Positions 43,602 through 52,694 of a stretch of DNA of 64,000 bases are shown here, in pieces (position 1 is the first letter of the stretch; each line of letters starts with the position of its first letter). A model generated the notes under the pieces. The model was given only the letters and a program-made list of their open reading frames with translations, did no database searches and was not told the origin of the DNA. A program made the position numbers and the translations under genes. The stretch is from Streptomyces qaidamensis (GTDB lineage: Bacteria; Actinomycetota; Actinomycetes; Streptomycetales; Streptomycetaceae): NCBI RefSeq assembly GCF_001611795.1, contig NZ_CP015098.1:4650001-4714000 (forward strand), read 5' to 3'.

Positions 43602-45101
43602 ATGGACGCTCGCAATCCACGCCGCTGGTGGATCCTGATCGTGCTGTGCCTGAGCACGCTGATGCTCGTCGTGGACAACATGGCACTGACGGTCGCGGTG
43701 CCCGCGCTGACCGAGGACCTCGGCGCGAGCGCCCAGGACATGCAGTGGATCCTCGACTCCTACACCCTGGTCTTCGCCGGGCTGCTGCTGACCTCGGGAA
43801 GCCTCGGGGACCGGTTCGGGCGCCGCAGGGTGATGCTGATCGGGCTGCTGCTGTTCGGGGCGGCCTCACTGGGGGCGGTGTTCTGCTCCACCCCGGGCGA
43901 GCTGATCGCGCTGCGGATCGCGATGGGCGTCGGTGGGGCGCTGATCATGCCCTCGACGCTGTCGATCCTGATCACCGTCTTCGATGAGGACGAGCGGCCC
44001 AGGGCGATGGCCGCGTGGGGCTCGGTGTCGATGCTGGGGCTGGTCGGCAGCCCCGTCCTCGGCGGGGTGCTGATCGACCACTTCGCCTGGCAGGCCATCT
44101 TCCTGATCAACGTCCCGATCGTCGGGCTCGCGCTGCTGGCCGGTGTCCTGCTGATGCCGGAGTCGAAGGCGCCGTGGCAGAAGCCGGACCCGCTGGGCGC
44201 GGTGCTGTCCGCGGTGGGCATGACGGCCCTGGTGTGGTGGATCATCGAGATTCCGCAGCACGGCGCGTTCGAAGGCCGCTCCCTGCTCGTCCTGGCCGTC
44301 GCGGTGATCGCCCTGGCCGGCTTCGTGACCTGGCAGAACGTGACCCCGTCGCCGATGGTCCCGCTGGCCCTCTTCAAGCACCGCAACTTCAGCGGCGGCT
44401 CGCTCTCCCTGGCGCTCGTCCAGATCGGCAACGCCGGTCTGCTGCTGGTACTGACCCAGTACCTCCAGTTCGTCCTCGGCTGGTCCGCGGTCGAGGCGGG
44501 CTTGGCCTTCCTGCCGCTGGCGGTGGCCGCGCTGGCCGGCAACGCGGCCGGGGCGCAGCTCGCCGTGCGGATCGGCAACCGGTTCGTCATCCTCGGCGGA
44601 ATGCTGCTGATGGCCGCCTCCTTCGGGCTGCTGACCACGCTCGGCGTCGACAGCGGGTTCACGGTCCCGGCCGTGGCGCTGGGGATCCTGGGGCTGGGGG
44701 CGGGTCTGGCCATGCCGGCCGCGGTGGCCGCGCTGATGGGCACCATCCCGGAGGACAAGGCGGGCGTCGGCTCGGCCCTCAACGACACCATCCAGCAGTC
44801 CGGCACCGCCCTCGGCATCGCGATCCTCGGCTCCCTGCTCACCTCCGGCTATGCGGACGCGATGCCGGCCGGCGCCCCCGAGCAGGCCCGGGAGTCCATC
44901 GGCGGGGCCCTGGCCGTGGCCGGCGGTGACGCGGGGCTGGTGCGGGCGGCCCGGGAGGCCTTCGCCGACTCGATGTCGACGACCTTCACGATCAGCGCGG
45001 TCGGTGTCCTGGCGGCGGCGGTGGTGGCCGCGCTGGTGATGCGGGACCGCAAGTCCGGGCCCGCCCGGGTGGAGAGCGAGGAGCGCGAGCTGGTCGCCTG
45101 A
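43602..45101 (+). CDS. DHA2-family MFS multidrug exporter
   Basis: A 499-residue 14-helix drug:H+ antiporter. It starts NPRRWWILIVLCLSTLMLV, with the conserved VDNMALTVAVPALTEDL, motif A GSLGDRFGRRRVMLIG and motif C-like VGSPVLGGVLIDHFAW. ATG 43602 follows GGAGGGG. It is controlled by the divergent TetR. The typical role is efflux of cationic or aromatic compounds. The actual substrate is unknown. Confidence 0.92.
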   Translation: MDARNPRRWWILIVLCLSTLMLVVDNMALTVAVPALTEDLGASAQDMQWILDSYTLVFAGLLLTSGSLGDRFGRRRVMLIGLLLFGAASLGAVFCSTPGELIALRIAMGVGGALIMPSTLSILITVFDEDERPRAMAAWGSVSMLGLVGSPVLGGVLIDHFAWQAIFLINVPIVGLALLAGVLLMPESKAPWQKPDPLGAVLSAVGMTALVWWIIEIPQHGAFEGRSLLVLAVAVIALAGFVTWQNVTPSPMVPLALFKHRNFSGGSLSLALVQIGNAGLLLVLTQYLQFVLGWSAVEAGLAFLPLAVAALAGNAAGAQLAVRIGNRFVILGGMLLMAASFGLLTTLGVDSGFTVPAVALGILGLGAGLAMPAAVAALMGTIPEDKAGVGSALNDTIQQSGTALGIAILGSLLTSGYADAMPAGAPEQARESIGGALAVAGGDAGLVRAAREAFADSMSTTFTISAVGVLAAAVVAALVMRDRKSGPARVESEERELVA

Positions 45102-45120
45102 CCTGTCCCGGGCGCCCGAG

Positions 45121-45151
45121 GGCCGTCACCCCGCTGCGGGTGACGGCCTTT
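45121..45151 (+). terminator. rho-independent terminator of the MFS exporter
   Basis: A perfect 11-bp stem GGCCGTCACCC/GGGTGACGGCC with a 6-nt loop, followed by TTTC, 20 nt beyond the stop. Confidence 0.9.
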
Positions 45152-45281
45152 CGCCATGCCGGTCCCCCGTGGTTCGCTGCGCCGTCCCCCCGGGGCGGGA
45201 ATGTCCTCCCGGTTTTCTCCGTTCCGGGTGGCAAGAAGTTCAACGCTCAACTAAACTGGGCGTACACGAGGAGGAACCGAC

Positions 45282-46259
45282 ATGCCTGCAGTGACCGTCG
45301 AGAACCCGTTGACGCTGCCCCGCGTGACCGCGCCTGCCGAGGCCGTGGCACGTCCCGTGCTCGCCGTCACGACCGCTCCGAGCGGTTTCGAGGGCGAGGG
45401 CTTCCCGGTGCGCCGGGCGTTCGCGGGGATCAACTACCGCCACCTCGACCCGTTCATCATGATGGACCAGATGGGCGAGGTGGAGTACGCGCCGGGCGAG
45501 CCCAAGGGCACGCCATGGCACCCGCACCGCGGCTTCGAGACCGTCACCTACATCATCGACGGCATCTTCGACCACCAGGACAGCCAGGGCGGTGGCGGCA
45601 CCATCACCAACGGCGACACCCAGTGGATGACCGCGGGCTCGGGCCTGCTTCACATCGAGGCCCCACCCGAGCACCTCGTCGTCTCCGGCGGGCTTTTCCA
45701 CGGCCTCCAGCTGTGGGTGAACCTCCCGGCCAAGGACAAGATGATGGCCCCGCGCTACCAGGACATCCGCGGCGGCTCGGTCCAGCTGCTCACCACCCCC
45801 GACGGCGGCGCGCTGCTGCGGGTCATCGCCGGTGAGCTGGACGGGCACGCGGGCCCCGGCATCACCCACACCCCGATCACGATGGTCCACGCGACCGTCG
45901 CCCCGGGTGCGGAGCTCACGCTGCCGTGGCGCGAGGACTTCAACGGGCTGGCCTACGTCCTGGCCGGCCGCGGCAGCGTCGGCCCCGGCCGCCGCCCGGT
46001 CCACATGGGCCAGACGGCCGTCTTCGGCGCGGGCTCCTCGCTGACCGTCCGCGCCGACGAGAAGCAGGACTCCAACACCCCCGACCTGGAGGTCGTCCTG
46101 CTCGGCGGACAGCCGATCCGCGAGCCCATGGCCCACTACGGCCCGTTCGTCATGAACACCAAGGACGAGCTCATGCAGGCCTTCGAGGACTTCCAGAAGG
46201 GCCGCCTGGGCACGGTGCCGGCGGTGCACGGAATGACCGCGGGCGGCCCGCAGGACTGA
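45282..46259 (+). CDS. pirin family protein
   Basis: A 325-residue bicupin of the pirin family. The metal-binding motif TPWHPHRGFETVTYIIDG and the following GLLHIEAPPEH supply the His/His/His/Glu site. The second cupin domain contains GRGSVGPGRRPVHMGQT. Pirins can act as quercetinases or redox-sensitive cofactors. GAGGAGGA lies just before the ATG. The gene is monocistronic, with a hairpin after it. Confidence 0.92.
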   Translation: MPAVTVENPLTLPRVTAPAEAVARPVLAVTTAPSGFEGEGFPVRRAFAGINYRHLDPFIMMDQMGEVEYAPGEPKGTPWHPHRGFETVTYIIDGIFDHQDSQGGGGTITNGDTQWMTAGSGLLHIEAPPEHLVVSGGLFHGLQLWVNLPAKDKMMAPRYQDIRGGSVQLLTTPDGGALLRVIAGELDGHAGPGITHTPITMVHATVAPGAELTLPWREDFNGLAYVLAGRGSVGPGRRPVHMGQTAVFGAGSSLTVRADEKQDSNTPDLEVVLLGGQPIREPMAHYGPFVMNTKDELMQAFEDFQKGRLGTVPAVHGMTAGGPQD

Positions 46260-46294
46260 CGCGGGCACCGGGGCGGCTGACGCCCCGTCACCCT

Positions 46295-46323
46295 GGCGGG
46301 CCTCCCTGACGGGACGGCCCGCC
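46295..46323 (+). terminator. hairpin after the pirin gene
   Basis: GGCGGGCC (46295-46302) pairs with GGCCCGCC (46316-46323) around 13 nt. A competing CCCGTC/GACGGG pairing overlaps it. There is no clear U-tract. Confidence 0.6.
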
Positions 46324-46337
46324 GGGCGCGTGATCGG

Positions 46338-46598
46338 GTGGAGGGGTGCAGGACACCCAGCAGGCCCCGCTCCTCCGGCCCCGCCCGGCGCCTCGCCGCC
46401 CGGTGGGCGCTGCTCCTGCTCGCCGCCGGGGTCTTCTACGTCGGGGTCCGGCTGGTCGTGGAGTTCCGGACGGCCGTGGTGCCCGTGCTGCTCGCACTGC
46501 TGGGCACGGCCTTGCTCGGGCCGGCCTTCGGGGCCGTGCAGGAGCTGCGCATCCGGTACGGCGACCAGGAGCCGTCGCAGCCCGGGCCGTCGTCGTAG
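46338..46598 (+). CDS. small two-helix membrane protein
   Basis: An 86-residue protein with a basic N-terminus and two hydrophobic helices (WALLLLAAGVFYVGVRLVV and VVPVLLALLGTALLGPAF), ending in a charged tail. It belongs to no family I can name. The start is uncertain. A GTG at 46346 in another frame gives a Streptomyces-like leader (QDTQQAPLLRPRPAP), so a one-base frameshift near 46380 is possible. It is convergent with the SpoIIE-type gene. Confidence 0.55.
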   Translation: MEGCRTPSRPRSSGPARRLAARWALLLLAAGVFYVGVRLVVEFRTAVVPVLLALLGTALLGPAFGAVQELRIRYGDQEPSQPGPSS

Positions 46599-46615
46599 CA
46601 GTCGCGACGGCTACG
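46594..46615. terminator. short inverted repeat at a convergent gene end
   Basis: CGTAGC (46594-46599) pairs with GCTACG (46610-46615), enclosing the self-complementary GTCGCGAC. It overlaps both the small membrane protein stop and the last codons of the phosphatase gene. Confidence 0.5.
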
Positions 46616-48749
46616 AGGTCCGGGACCCGTCGCCCGAGCCGTTCACGGACTCGTAGAGCTCGAACCAGATGCTCTTGCCCTCGCCGCGTGGCTCCACCCC
46701 CCAGGCGTGCGCGAGCAGTTCGATCAGGACCAGGCCGCGGCCGGAGGACGCCAGCTCTCCGGGTCTGCGCTTGTGCGGCAGGTCGTCGCCGCCGTCCGTG
46801 ACCTCGATCCGCAGCCGCCGTCCGCCCACCTCGCCGGTCATCTCGGCGACCAGCAGCGCGTCGGAGTCGGTGTGCACGAGGACGTTCGTGAGCATCTCGG
46901 ACAGCAGCAGCACCGCCGAGTCGACCTGGTCGGGCGAGGCCCAGTCGTGCAGCAGCTCGCGCAGCTGCTGCCGGGCGGCCGCGACCCGCTCGGGCTCGGC
47001 CTGCGCGACGGTCAGCACCGAGCGCCGCGCCGGTGGCCGTACGGTCATCGCGTCGCCGCAGCCGCAGCCGCCGCCCTCCCGGCTCAGCAGCAGCATCGCG
47101 ATGTCGTCCTCGCGGCGGTCCGCCAGGGGGCCGGTGGTGTGGTGCGAGGACGGCCCGTGCACGGCCTGCACCAGGGTGTCGGCGAGTTCCTCCAGATCGC
47201 CCTTGTGGTCCTCCAGGATCACGCGCAGCCGCCGCCAGCCGCTGTCCAGGTCGTGACCGCCGGTCTCCAGCAGGCCGTCCGTGCAGATCAGCATGGTCTC
47301 GCCGGGTTCCAGCGTGAGCCGGGTCGTGGGGTAGTCGGCGTCCGGGTCGATGCCCAGGGGCAGACCGCCCGATGTCGGCCGCGTCAGCACCGTGCCGTCG
47401 GCCATCCGGATCGCCGGGTCCGGATGTCCGGCACGGGCGATGTCCAGCACCCCCGTCGCCGGGTCGACCTCGACGTAGACGCAGGTCGCGAAGCGCGGGT
47501 CGGCCGGGTCCTCGTCGCTGATGCCGTGCAGGAAGCGGGAGGCACGGGAGAGGACGGCGTCGGGGCGGTGGCCCTCGGAGGCATAGGCCCGCAGGGCGAT
47601 GCGGAGCTGGCCCATCAGACCCGCCGCCCGTACGTCATGGCCCTGGACGTCACCGATGACCAGCGCGAACCGCCCGCTGGGCAGCGGGATCACGTCGTAC
47701 CAGTCGCCGCCGACCTGGAGCCCGCCGCCGGTGGGGACGTAGCGGGCCGCGACGCTCATGCCAGGGATGCGCTGCGGCCCGAGCCTCGGCAGCATCGTGC
47801 GCTGGAGCCCGTCGGTCAGGGCCCGCTCGCTCTCGGCCACGCCCGCCCGGGTCAGGGCCTGCGCCAGCATCCGTGCCACCGTCGCCAGCACGGACCGCTC
47901 GTCCGGGGTGAACGCGACCGGGTAGGTGAACGCCGCCATCCACGCGCCCATCGTCCGCCCGGCCACGGTCAGCGGCAGGAACGCCCAGGAACGGCGGCCG
48001 AAGCGCTCGGCGAGCGGCCAGGTCAGCGGATAGCGGGCCTTGTAGTGCTCGGCGGAGGACAGGTACACGGCCCGGCCGGTCCGCACCACCTCGGCGGCCG
48101 GGTAGTCCGTGTCCAGCGGCATGTCCGAGAAGGGGCTCTCGGTGCCCCGCTGCTGCCCGTGGTGGCCGATGATCGTCAGGCGGTCGCCCGAGACGCCGAA
48201 CACCGCCAGCCCGTCCGGCGAGAACCCGGGCATCGACAGGTTCGCCGTGACCCGCAGGACCTCCTGGGTGGAGCGCGCCTCGGCCAGGGCCCGGCCCGCG
48301 TCCAGCAGGAACGCCTCCCGCGAGCGCCGCCAGTCCCCGGTGACCGCGCTGCGCCCGGCCGGGGTGCCCGGCGCAGGCTCGGTGACCTCCTGGAGGGTGC
48401 CGATCAGCCGGTACGCCTTGCGGGCCCGGTCGAAGGACGGCTTGGAGCGGCTGCGGACGACCCGGACGACCCGGCCCTGCTCGTCCATGATCCGGATCCG
48501 GACCTCGGCGAGGGTGCCCTCGGCCACGGCCAGTTGGATCACGCCGGTGATCTCGTTCCAGTCGACCGGGTGCAGCCGGGCCCGGGCCTGGGCCTCCGTG
48601 AGGCTGACCTGCTCGGCGGGCAGCCCGAGCAACCGGGCTGCCTCGGCATCGACCGTGACCAGTCCGGTGGCGGTGTCCCAGTGCCACAGGCCGGTCGCGA
48701 GGGCGGCGAGAGCCTCCCCCACGGCGGGCAGAGGCTCGCCAGTGCGCAT
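46611..48749 (-). CDS. PAS-GAF-SpoIIE (PP2C) phosphatase with C-terminal HATPase domain
   Basis: A 712-residue cytoplasmic signalling protein of the partner-switching type. In order it has a PAS domain (~10-135, LWHWDTATGLVTVDAEAARLLG without a break), a GAF domain (~150-305), a SpoIIE/PP2C Ser/Thr phosphatase (~320-565, GGDWYDVIPLPSGRFALVIGD) and an RsbW-like HATPase (~590-705, LLLSEMLTNVLVHTDS). Carrying both phosphatase and anti-sigma-kinase-like modules suggests control of a sigma-factor or anti-anti-sigma switch. A Cys-rich GGGCGCGD linker separates them. Confidence 0.92.
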   Translation of the reverse strand: MRTGEPLPAVGEALAALATGLWHWDTATGLVTVDAEAARLLGLPAEQVSLTEAQARARLHPVDWNEITGVIQLAVAEGTLAEVRIRIMDEQGRVVRVVRSRSKPSFDRARKAYRLIGTLQEVTEPAPGTPAGRSAVTGDWRRSREAFLLDAGRALAEARSTQEVLRVTANLSMPGFSPDGLAVFGVSGDRLTIIGHHGQQRGTESPFSDMPLDTDYPAAEVVRTGRAVYLSSAEHYKARYPLTWPLAERFGRRSWAFLPLTVAGRTMGAWMAAFTYPVAFTPDERSVLATVARMLAQALTRAGVAESERALTDGLQRTMLPRLGPQRIPGMSVAARYVPTGGGLQVGGDWYDVIPLPSGRFALVIGDVQGHDVRAAGLMGQLRIALRAYASEGHRPDAVLSRASRFLHGISDEDPADPRFATCVYVEVDPATGVLDIARAGHPDPAIRMADGTVLTRPTSGGLPLGIDPDADYPTTRLTLEPGETMLICTDGLLETGGHDLDSGWRRLRVILEDHKGDLEELADTLVQAVHGPSSHHTTGPLADRREDDIAMLLLSREGGGCGCGDAMTVRPPARRSVLTVAQAEPERVAAARQQLRELLHDWASPDQVDSAVLLLSEMLTNVLVHTDSDALLVAEMTGEVGGRRLRIEVTDGGDDLPHKRRPGELASSGRGLVLIELLAHAWGVEPRGEGKSIWFELYESVNGSGDGSRTS

Positions 48750-48902
48750 TGCCCTACTTTAAGAAGACGCGCTCGAACGCTGCCACCGATAGCGGACATG
48801 TGCCCGAACGACGGCGCGAGCGTAGCTCGATCAACAGCTGCCGTGTGCTCGATCGATAACTGAGGAGAGCCGATCTTCGCGTGCCCGGTACGCTGGGGAG
48901 GC

Positions 48903-48916
48903 GTTTCACGTGAAAC
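48903..48916. other. parS site (ParB-binding centromere element)
   Basis: A second perfect GTTTCACGTGAAAC palindrome, intergenic, 35 bp before the aspS ATG and about 35.8 kb from the first copy. ParB bound here would sit on the aspS leader. Confidence 0.93.
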
Positions 48917-48951
48917 ACAGACCCCGATCAGCGAAGACTGGATGAACGACG

Positions 48952-50715
48952 ATGCATCGGTACAGGTCCCACACCTGCGGCGAGCTCCGCTCCTCTGACG
49001 TCGGCAGCGACGTCCGGCTGAGTGGCTGGCTGCACAATCGGCGCGACCTGGGCGGCATCCTCTTCATCGATCTGCGCGATCACTACGGCATCACGCAGCT
49101 GGTGGCCCGTCCCGGCACGCCGGCCTACGAGGCCCTCGACAAGCTGTCCAAGGAGTCGACGGTCCGCGTCGACGGCAAGGTCGTCTCCCGGGGCACCGAG
49201 AACATCAACCCCGAGCTGCCCACCGGTGAGGTCGAGGTCGAGGTCGGCGAGGTCGAGCTGCTGGGCGCGGCCGCCCCGCTGCCGTTCACGATCAACACCG
49301 AGGACGGGGTGAACGAGGAGCGGCGCCTGGAGTACCGCTTCCTGGACCTGCGCCGCGAGCGCATGCACAAGAACATCCTGTTGCGCACCTCGGTCATCTC
49401 GGCGATCCGCCACAAGATGACGGCCCTGGGCTTCAACGAGATGGCGACGCCGATCCTGTCCGCGACCTCCCCCGAGGGCGCCCGCGACTTCGTCGTCCCC
49501 TCCCGCCTGAACCCGGGCAAGTTCTACGCCCTGCCCCAGGCGCCCCAGCAGTTCAAGCAGCTGCTGATGATCTCCGGCTTCGACCGCTACTTCCAGATCG
49601 CGCCCTGCTTCCGTGACGAGGACGCGCGCGCCGACCGCTCGCCGGGCGAGTTCTACCAGCTCGACATCGAGATGAGCTTCGTCGAGCAGGAGGACGTCTT
49701 CCAGCCCGTCGAGAAGCTCATGACGGAGCTGTTCGAGGAGTTCGGCGGCGGCCGCCACGTCACCTCGCCGTTCCCGCGGATCCCGTTCCGCGAGGCGATG
49801 CTGAAGTACGGCTCCGACAAGCCCGACCTGCGCGCCCAGCTCGAACTCGTCGACATCACCGACATCTTCGAGGGCTCGGAGTTCAAGGCGTTCGCCGGCA
49901 AGCACGTCCGTGCCCTGCCGGTGCCGGACGTCTCCGGCCAGCCCCGCAAGTTCTTCGACCAGCTCGGCGACTACGCCGTCTCGCAGGGCGCCAAGGGCCT
50001 GGCCTGGGTCCGTGTCGCCGAGGACGGCTCCCTGACCGGCCCGATCGCGAAGTTCCTCACCGAGGAGAACGTCGCCGAGCTGACCAAGCGCCTGTCGCTG
50101 GCGGCCGGCCACGCGGTCTTCTTCGGCGCGGGCGAGTTCGACGAGGTCTCGAAGATCATGGGCGCGGTGCGGGTCGAGGCCGCCAAGCGTGCCGGGCACT
50201 TCGAGGAGGGCGTCTTCCGGTTCTGCTGGATCGTCGACTTCCCGATGTACGAGAAGGACGAGGAGACCGGCGCGATCGACTTCTCGCACAACCCGTTCTC
50301 CATGCCGCAGGGCGGCCTGGAGGCCCTGGAGACCCAGGACCCGCTGGACATCCTCGGCTGGCAGTACGACATCGTCTGCAACGGCGTCGAGCTGTCCTCC
50401 GGCGCGATCCGGAACCACGAGCCGGAGATCATGCTCAAGGCCTTCGAGATCGCCGGGTACGACCGCGAGACCGTCGAGGAGAAGTTCGCCGGCATGCTGC
50501 GCGCCTTCCGCTTCGGCGCCCCGCCGCACGGCGGCATCGCCCCGGGCGTCGACCGCATCGTCATGCTGCTCGCCGACGAGCCCAACATCCGCGAGACCAT
50601 CGCCTTCCCGCTCAACGGCAACGCCCAGGACCTGATGATGGGCGCGCCGACGGAGCTGGAGGAAGCGCGGCTGAAGGAGCTGCACTTGTCGGTGCGCAAG
50701 CCGCAGCCGAAGTAG
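48952..50715 (+). CDS. aspS: aspartyl-tRNA synthetase
   Basis: A 587-residue class II aminoacyl-tRNA synthetase of bacterial type. The N-terminal OB fold begins SHTCGELRSSDVGSDVRLSG. Motif 2 is in CFRDEDARADRSPGEFYQLD, the inserted GAD domain spans about 285-415, and motif 3 is HGGIAPGVDRIVML. NRRDLGGILFIDLRD matches the anticodon-binding region. The start ATG has only a weak ribosome site. The parS site lies 35 bp upstream, within the probable leader or promoter. Confidence 0.97.
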   Translation: MHRYRSHTCGELRSSDVGSDVRLSGWLHNRRDLGGILFIDLRDHYGITQLVARPGTPAYEALDKLSKESTVRVDGKVVSRGTENINPELPTGEVEVEVGEVELLGAAAPLPFTINTEDGVNEERRLEYRFLDLRRERMHKNILLRTSVISAIRHKMTALGFNEMATPILSATSPEGARDFVVPSRLNPGKFYALPQAPQQFKQLLMISGFDRYFQIAPCFRDEDARADRSPGEFYQLDIEMSFVEQEDVFQPVEKLMTELFEEFGGGRHVTSPFPRIPFREAMLKYGSDKPDLRAQLELVDITDIFEGSEFKAFAGKHVRALPVPDVSGQPRKFFDQLGDYAVSQGAKGLAWVRVAEDGSLTGPIAKFLTEENVAELTKRLSLAAGHAVFFGAGEFDEVSKIMGAVRVEAAKRAGHFEEGVFRFCWIVDFPMYEKDEETGAIDFSHNPFSMPQGGLEALETQDPLDILGWQYDIVCNGVELSSGAIRNHEPEIMLKAFEIAGYDRETVEEKFAGMLRAFRFGAPPHGGIAPGVDRIVMLLADEPNIRETIAFPLNGNAQDLMMGAPTELEEARLKELHLSVRKPQPK

Positions 50716-50730
50716 GCGATCTCCCGTGAG

Positions 50731-50764
50731 TGGCCCGGAACCGTCGCCGGTTCCGGGCCATTCT
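50731..50764 (+). terminator. rho-independent terminator of aspS
   Basis: A perfect 12-bp stem TGGCCCGGAACC/GGTTCCGGGCCA with a 6-nt loop, followed by TTCT, 15 nt after the aspS stop. Confidence 0.92.
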
Positions 50765-50832
50765 CGCGTCCAGGGCGCTTACCCAGCTCGCACCCGGGCT
50801 CCTGACAGTCGCGCTCCCTGGCTTCCCTTTCC

Positions 50833-51102
50833 ATGACGGGACACGAGAAGGCCCAAGGACCTCAGCACCAACGGGATCTGACACGCCGCAAGGTCATCGT
50901 CGCGGGCACCGGTGCGGTGGTGGCGGCGGGTGTCGGCGGTACGTTCGCGGCGGGCGCGTTCGCCGGCGAGGAGACGCCGGCCGCCGGAGCGAAGACGGCC
51001 GGGACGCTGGACCGACGCGGGCTGCGAGGGCGGGCGTCGTCGCGATGCTCGCCATGGGCGCCGGTCCCGAGGCGACGCAGGACAGGCACGGGCGGGGGCT
51101 GA
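50833..51102 (+). pseudogene. truncated Tat-secreted protein remnant
   Basis: An 89-codon frame starts with a clear Tat signal (LTRRKVIVAGTGAVVAAGVG, then TFAAGAFA), and the mature part is only about 50 residues. After the signal, the frame near 51020 turns into Arg/Ser-rich noise, while another frame shows more coding-like text (ARAGVVAMLAMGAGPEATQD). This is what an indel would produce in a once longer exported protein. The original family cannot be identified. A genuine short secreted peptide is the less likely alternative. Confidence 0.45.
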
Positions 51103-51184
51103 CGCGGACATGTGAGGCGGACGTGTGCGGGAAGAACCCGACCGTCCGCCTCATGTTCACATGCATGGACTTCTGCTCAACCCG

Positions 51185-51213
51185 TTGACCCGGAACTTGT
51201 GCCTCCATAAGGT
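51185..51213 (+). promoter_or_regulatory. HrdB-type promoter of the MFS gene
   Basis: TTGACC (51185-51190) and TAAGGT (51208-51213) are separated by 17 nt, close to the housekeeping promoter consensus. A 25-bp inverted repeat follows at 51227-51251. Confidence 0.65.
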
Positions 51214-51226
51214 CCCTTCGAGAACG

Positions 51227-51251
51227 CGTACGTGATTGCTGTTCACGTATG
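51227..51251. promoter_or_regulatory. candidate operator downstream of the MFS promoter
   Basis: CGTACGTGA (51227-51235) and TCACGTATG (51243-51251) are inverted arms with one mismatch around 7 nt, just after the predicted transcription start. A bound repressor would block elongation. Confidence 0.55.
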
Positions 51252-51273
51252 TGCACATCAAAGGGAGACAACG

Positions 51274-52620
51274 ATGTCAGAAGCCGCGATACCGGAGGCC
51301 GAGCAGCGTGCGGTAAGCAAGTTCCTGCGCCGCATGCTGCCGATCCTGGTCCTGATGCTGCTGGTCAACCAGATGGACCGGACGAACGTGGGCTTCGTCC
51401 AGGACGAACTGCGGGCCGACGTCGGAGTCAGCGCCACGGCCTACGGGCTCGGCGCGGGCCTGTTCTTCATCGGCTACGCGCTGTTCGAAGTCCCGAGCAA
51501 CATGTGGCTGGAGCGGTTCGGCGCCCGGGTCTGGCTGACCCGCATCATGATCACCTGGGGTGCGGTGATCGTGGCGATGTGCTTCATCCACAACGTGTGG
51601 ATGTTCTACGGGCTGCGGTTCCTGCTCGGTGTCGCGGAGGCCGGTTTCTTCCCCGGCGTGCTGCTGTACTTCACCCAGTGGCTGCCGGACTCCAGCCGCG
51701 GCCGGGCAAGCGCGATCTTCCTGGGCGGCTCGGCGACGGCGTACATCGTGACGGGCCCGATCACGGGCGCGCTGCTGGAGCTGCACGGCGCGGGTGGCAT
51801 CGCCGGCTGGCGCTGGATGTTCGCCCTGGAGGGCGCCTTCTCCATCCTGGTCGGTTTCATCGCCGGGTTCTTCCTGGTCTCCCGCATCCAGGACGCGAAG
51901 TGGCTCACGCCGGAGGAGAAGGACGCGCTGAGCGAGGCGGTGGCGCGGGACAAGCAGGCGCGGGACCGGGCGCCGTCGGTGTCCCGTATGAAGCTGATCC
52001 TCCACCCCCAGGTGGCGGTCCTGACCGCGGTCTTCTTCGCGATGGCGCTCACCGGCTACGCGATCACGTTCTGGCTGCCGAGCCTGGTGGAGGAGATCGG
52101 CGGGCTGTCGCCGTTCCAGATCGGCCTGCTGTCGGCGATCCCCTGGATCTGTGCGGTGATCGCGATGTACACGATGAGCCACTTCACGGACCGGGCCCCG
52201 GACCGCCGCCCCTACCTGGCGATCGCCCTGGTCCTGTCCGCCACCGGCACGTTCCTGGCCACGCTCGGCTCCCCCTGGTTCGGCCTGGCCGCCCTGACCC
52301 TGGCCGCGGTCGGCGGCAAGTGCGCGGCCACCCTGTTCTGGCCGATGGCCCAGTCGGGCCTCGACCTGAAGATCGCGGCACCTGGTCTGGCGCTGGTCAA
52401 CTCCCTGGGAAATCTGGGCGGGTTCGTCTCCCCCACGCTCTTCGGCTACCTGGAGGACACGACGGGGAGCACGAACGGGGGCCTGTACACGCTGTCGGCG
52501 GCGTCGGTTCTGGCGGTGCTGGGCGTGGCGTTCGTACGGCACACCAACAAGGGGGAGCGGACTGGGCCCGGCGGTGCGGTGACGGTGGCGGGGGAGCCGG
52601 TCGCGGGGGAGGCGCGCTGA
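51274..52620 (+). CDS. MFS transporter, anion:cation symporter-like
   Basis: A 448-residue 12-helix permease of the ACS/phthalate-tartrate-like branch. N-terminal LLVNQMDRTNVGFVQDEL, GYALFEVPSNMWLERFGAR and FLLGVAEAGFFPGVLLYFTQW are diagnostic. It probably takes up an organic acid. AAGGGAGA precedes the ATG. A promoter and inverted-repeat operator are visible upstream, but no regulator gene is adjacent. Confidence 0.92.
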   Translation: MSEAAIPEAEQRAVSKFLRRMLPILVLMLLVNQMDRTNVGFVQDELRADVGVSATAYGLGAGLFFIGYALFEVPSNMWLERFGARVWLTRIMITWGAVIVAMCFIHNVWMFYGLRFLLGVAEAGFFPGVLLYFTQWLPDSSRGRASAIFLGGSATAYIVTGPITGALLELHGAGGIAGWRWMFALEGAFSILVGFIAGFFLVSRIQDAKWLTPEEKDALSEAVARDKQARDRAPSVSRMKLILHPQVAVLTAVFFAMALTGYAITFWLPSLVEEIGGLSPFQIGLLSAIPWICAVIAMYTMSHFTDRAPDRRPYLAIALVLSATGTFLATLGSPWFGLAALTLAAVGGKCAATLFWPMAQSGLDLKIAAPGLALVNSLGNLGGFVSPTLFGYLEDTTGSTNGGLYTLSAASVLAVLGVAFVRHTNKGERTGPGGAVTVAGEPVAGEAR

Positions 52621-52645
52621 CCTGAGCCGGCCCGACCCAGGCCTT

Positions 52646-52673
52646 GGGCCCGCTCCTTGGATGGGGCGGGCCC
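52646..52673. terminator. hairpin between convergent MFS and Rpn-like genes
   Basis: GGGCCCGC (52646-52653) pairs with GCGGGCCC (52666-52673) around 12 nt in the 74-bp gap between two stops. Confidence 0.7.
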
Positions 52674-52694
52674 CGGGCCTTCGGATGGTGCCGG

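Noticed and set aside
46707..48863. 718-codon plus-strand frame opposite the SpoIIE-type gene
   Set aside because: It has no family motif, and codon usage and motifs clearly support the minus strand.
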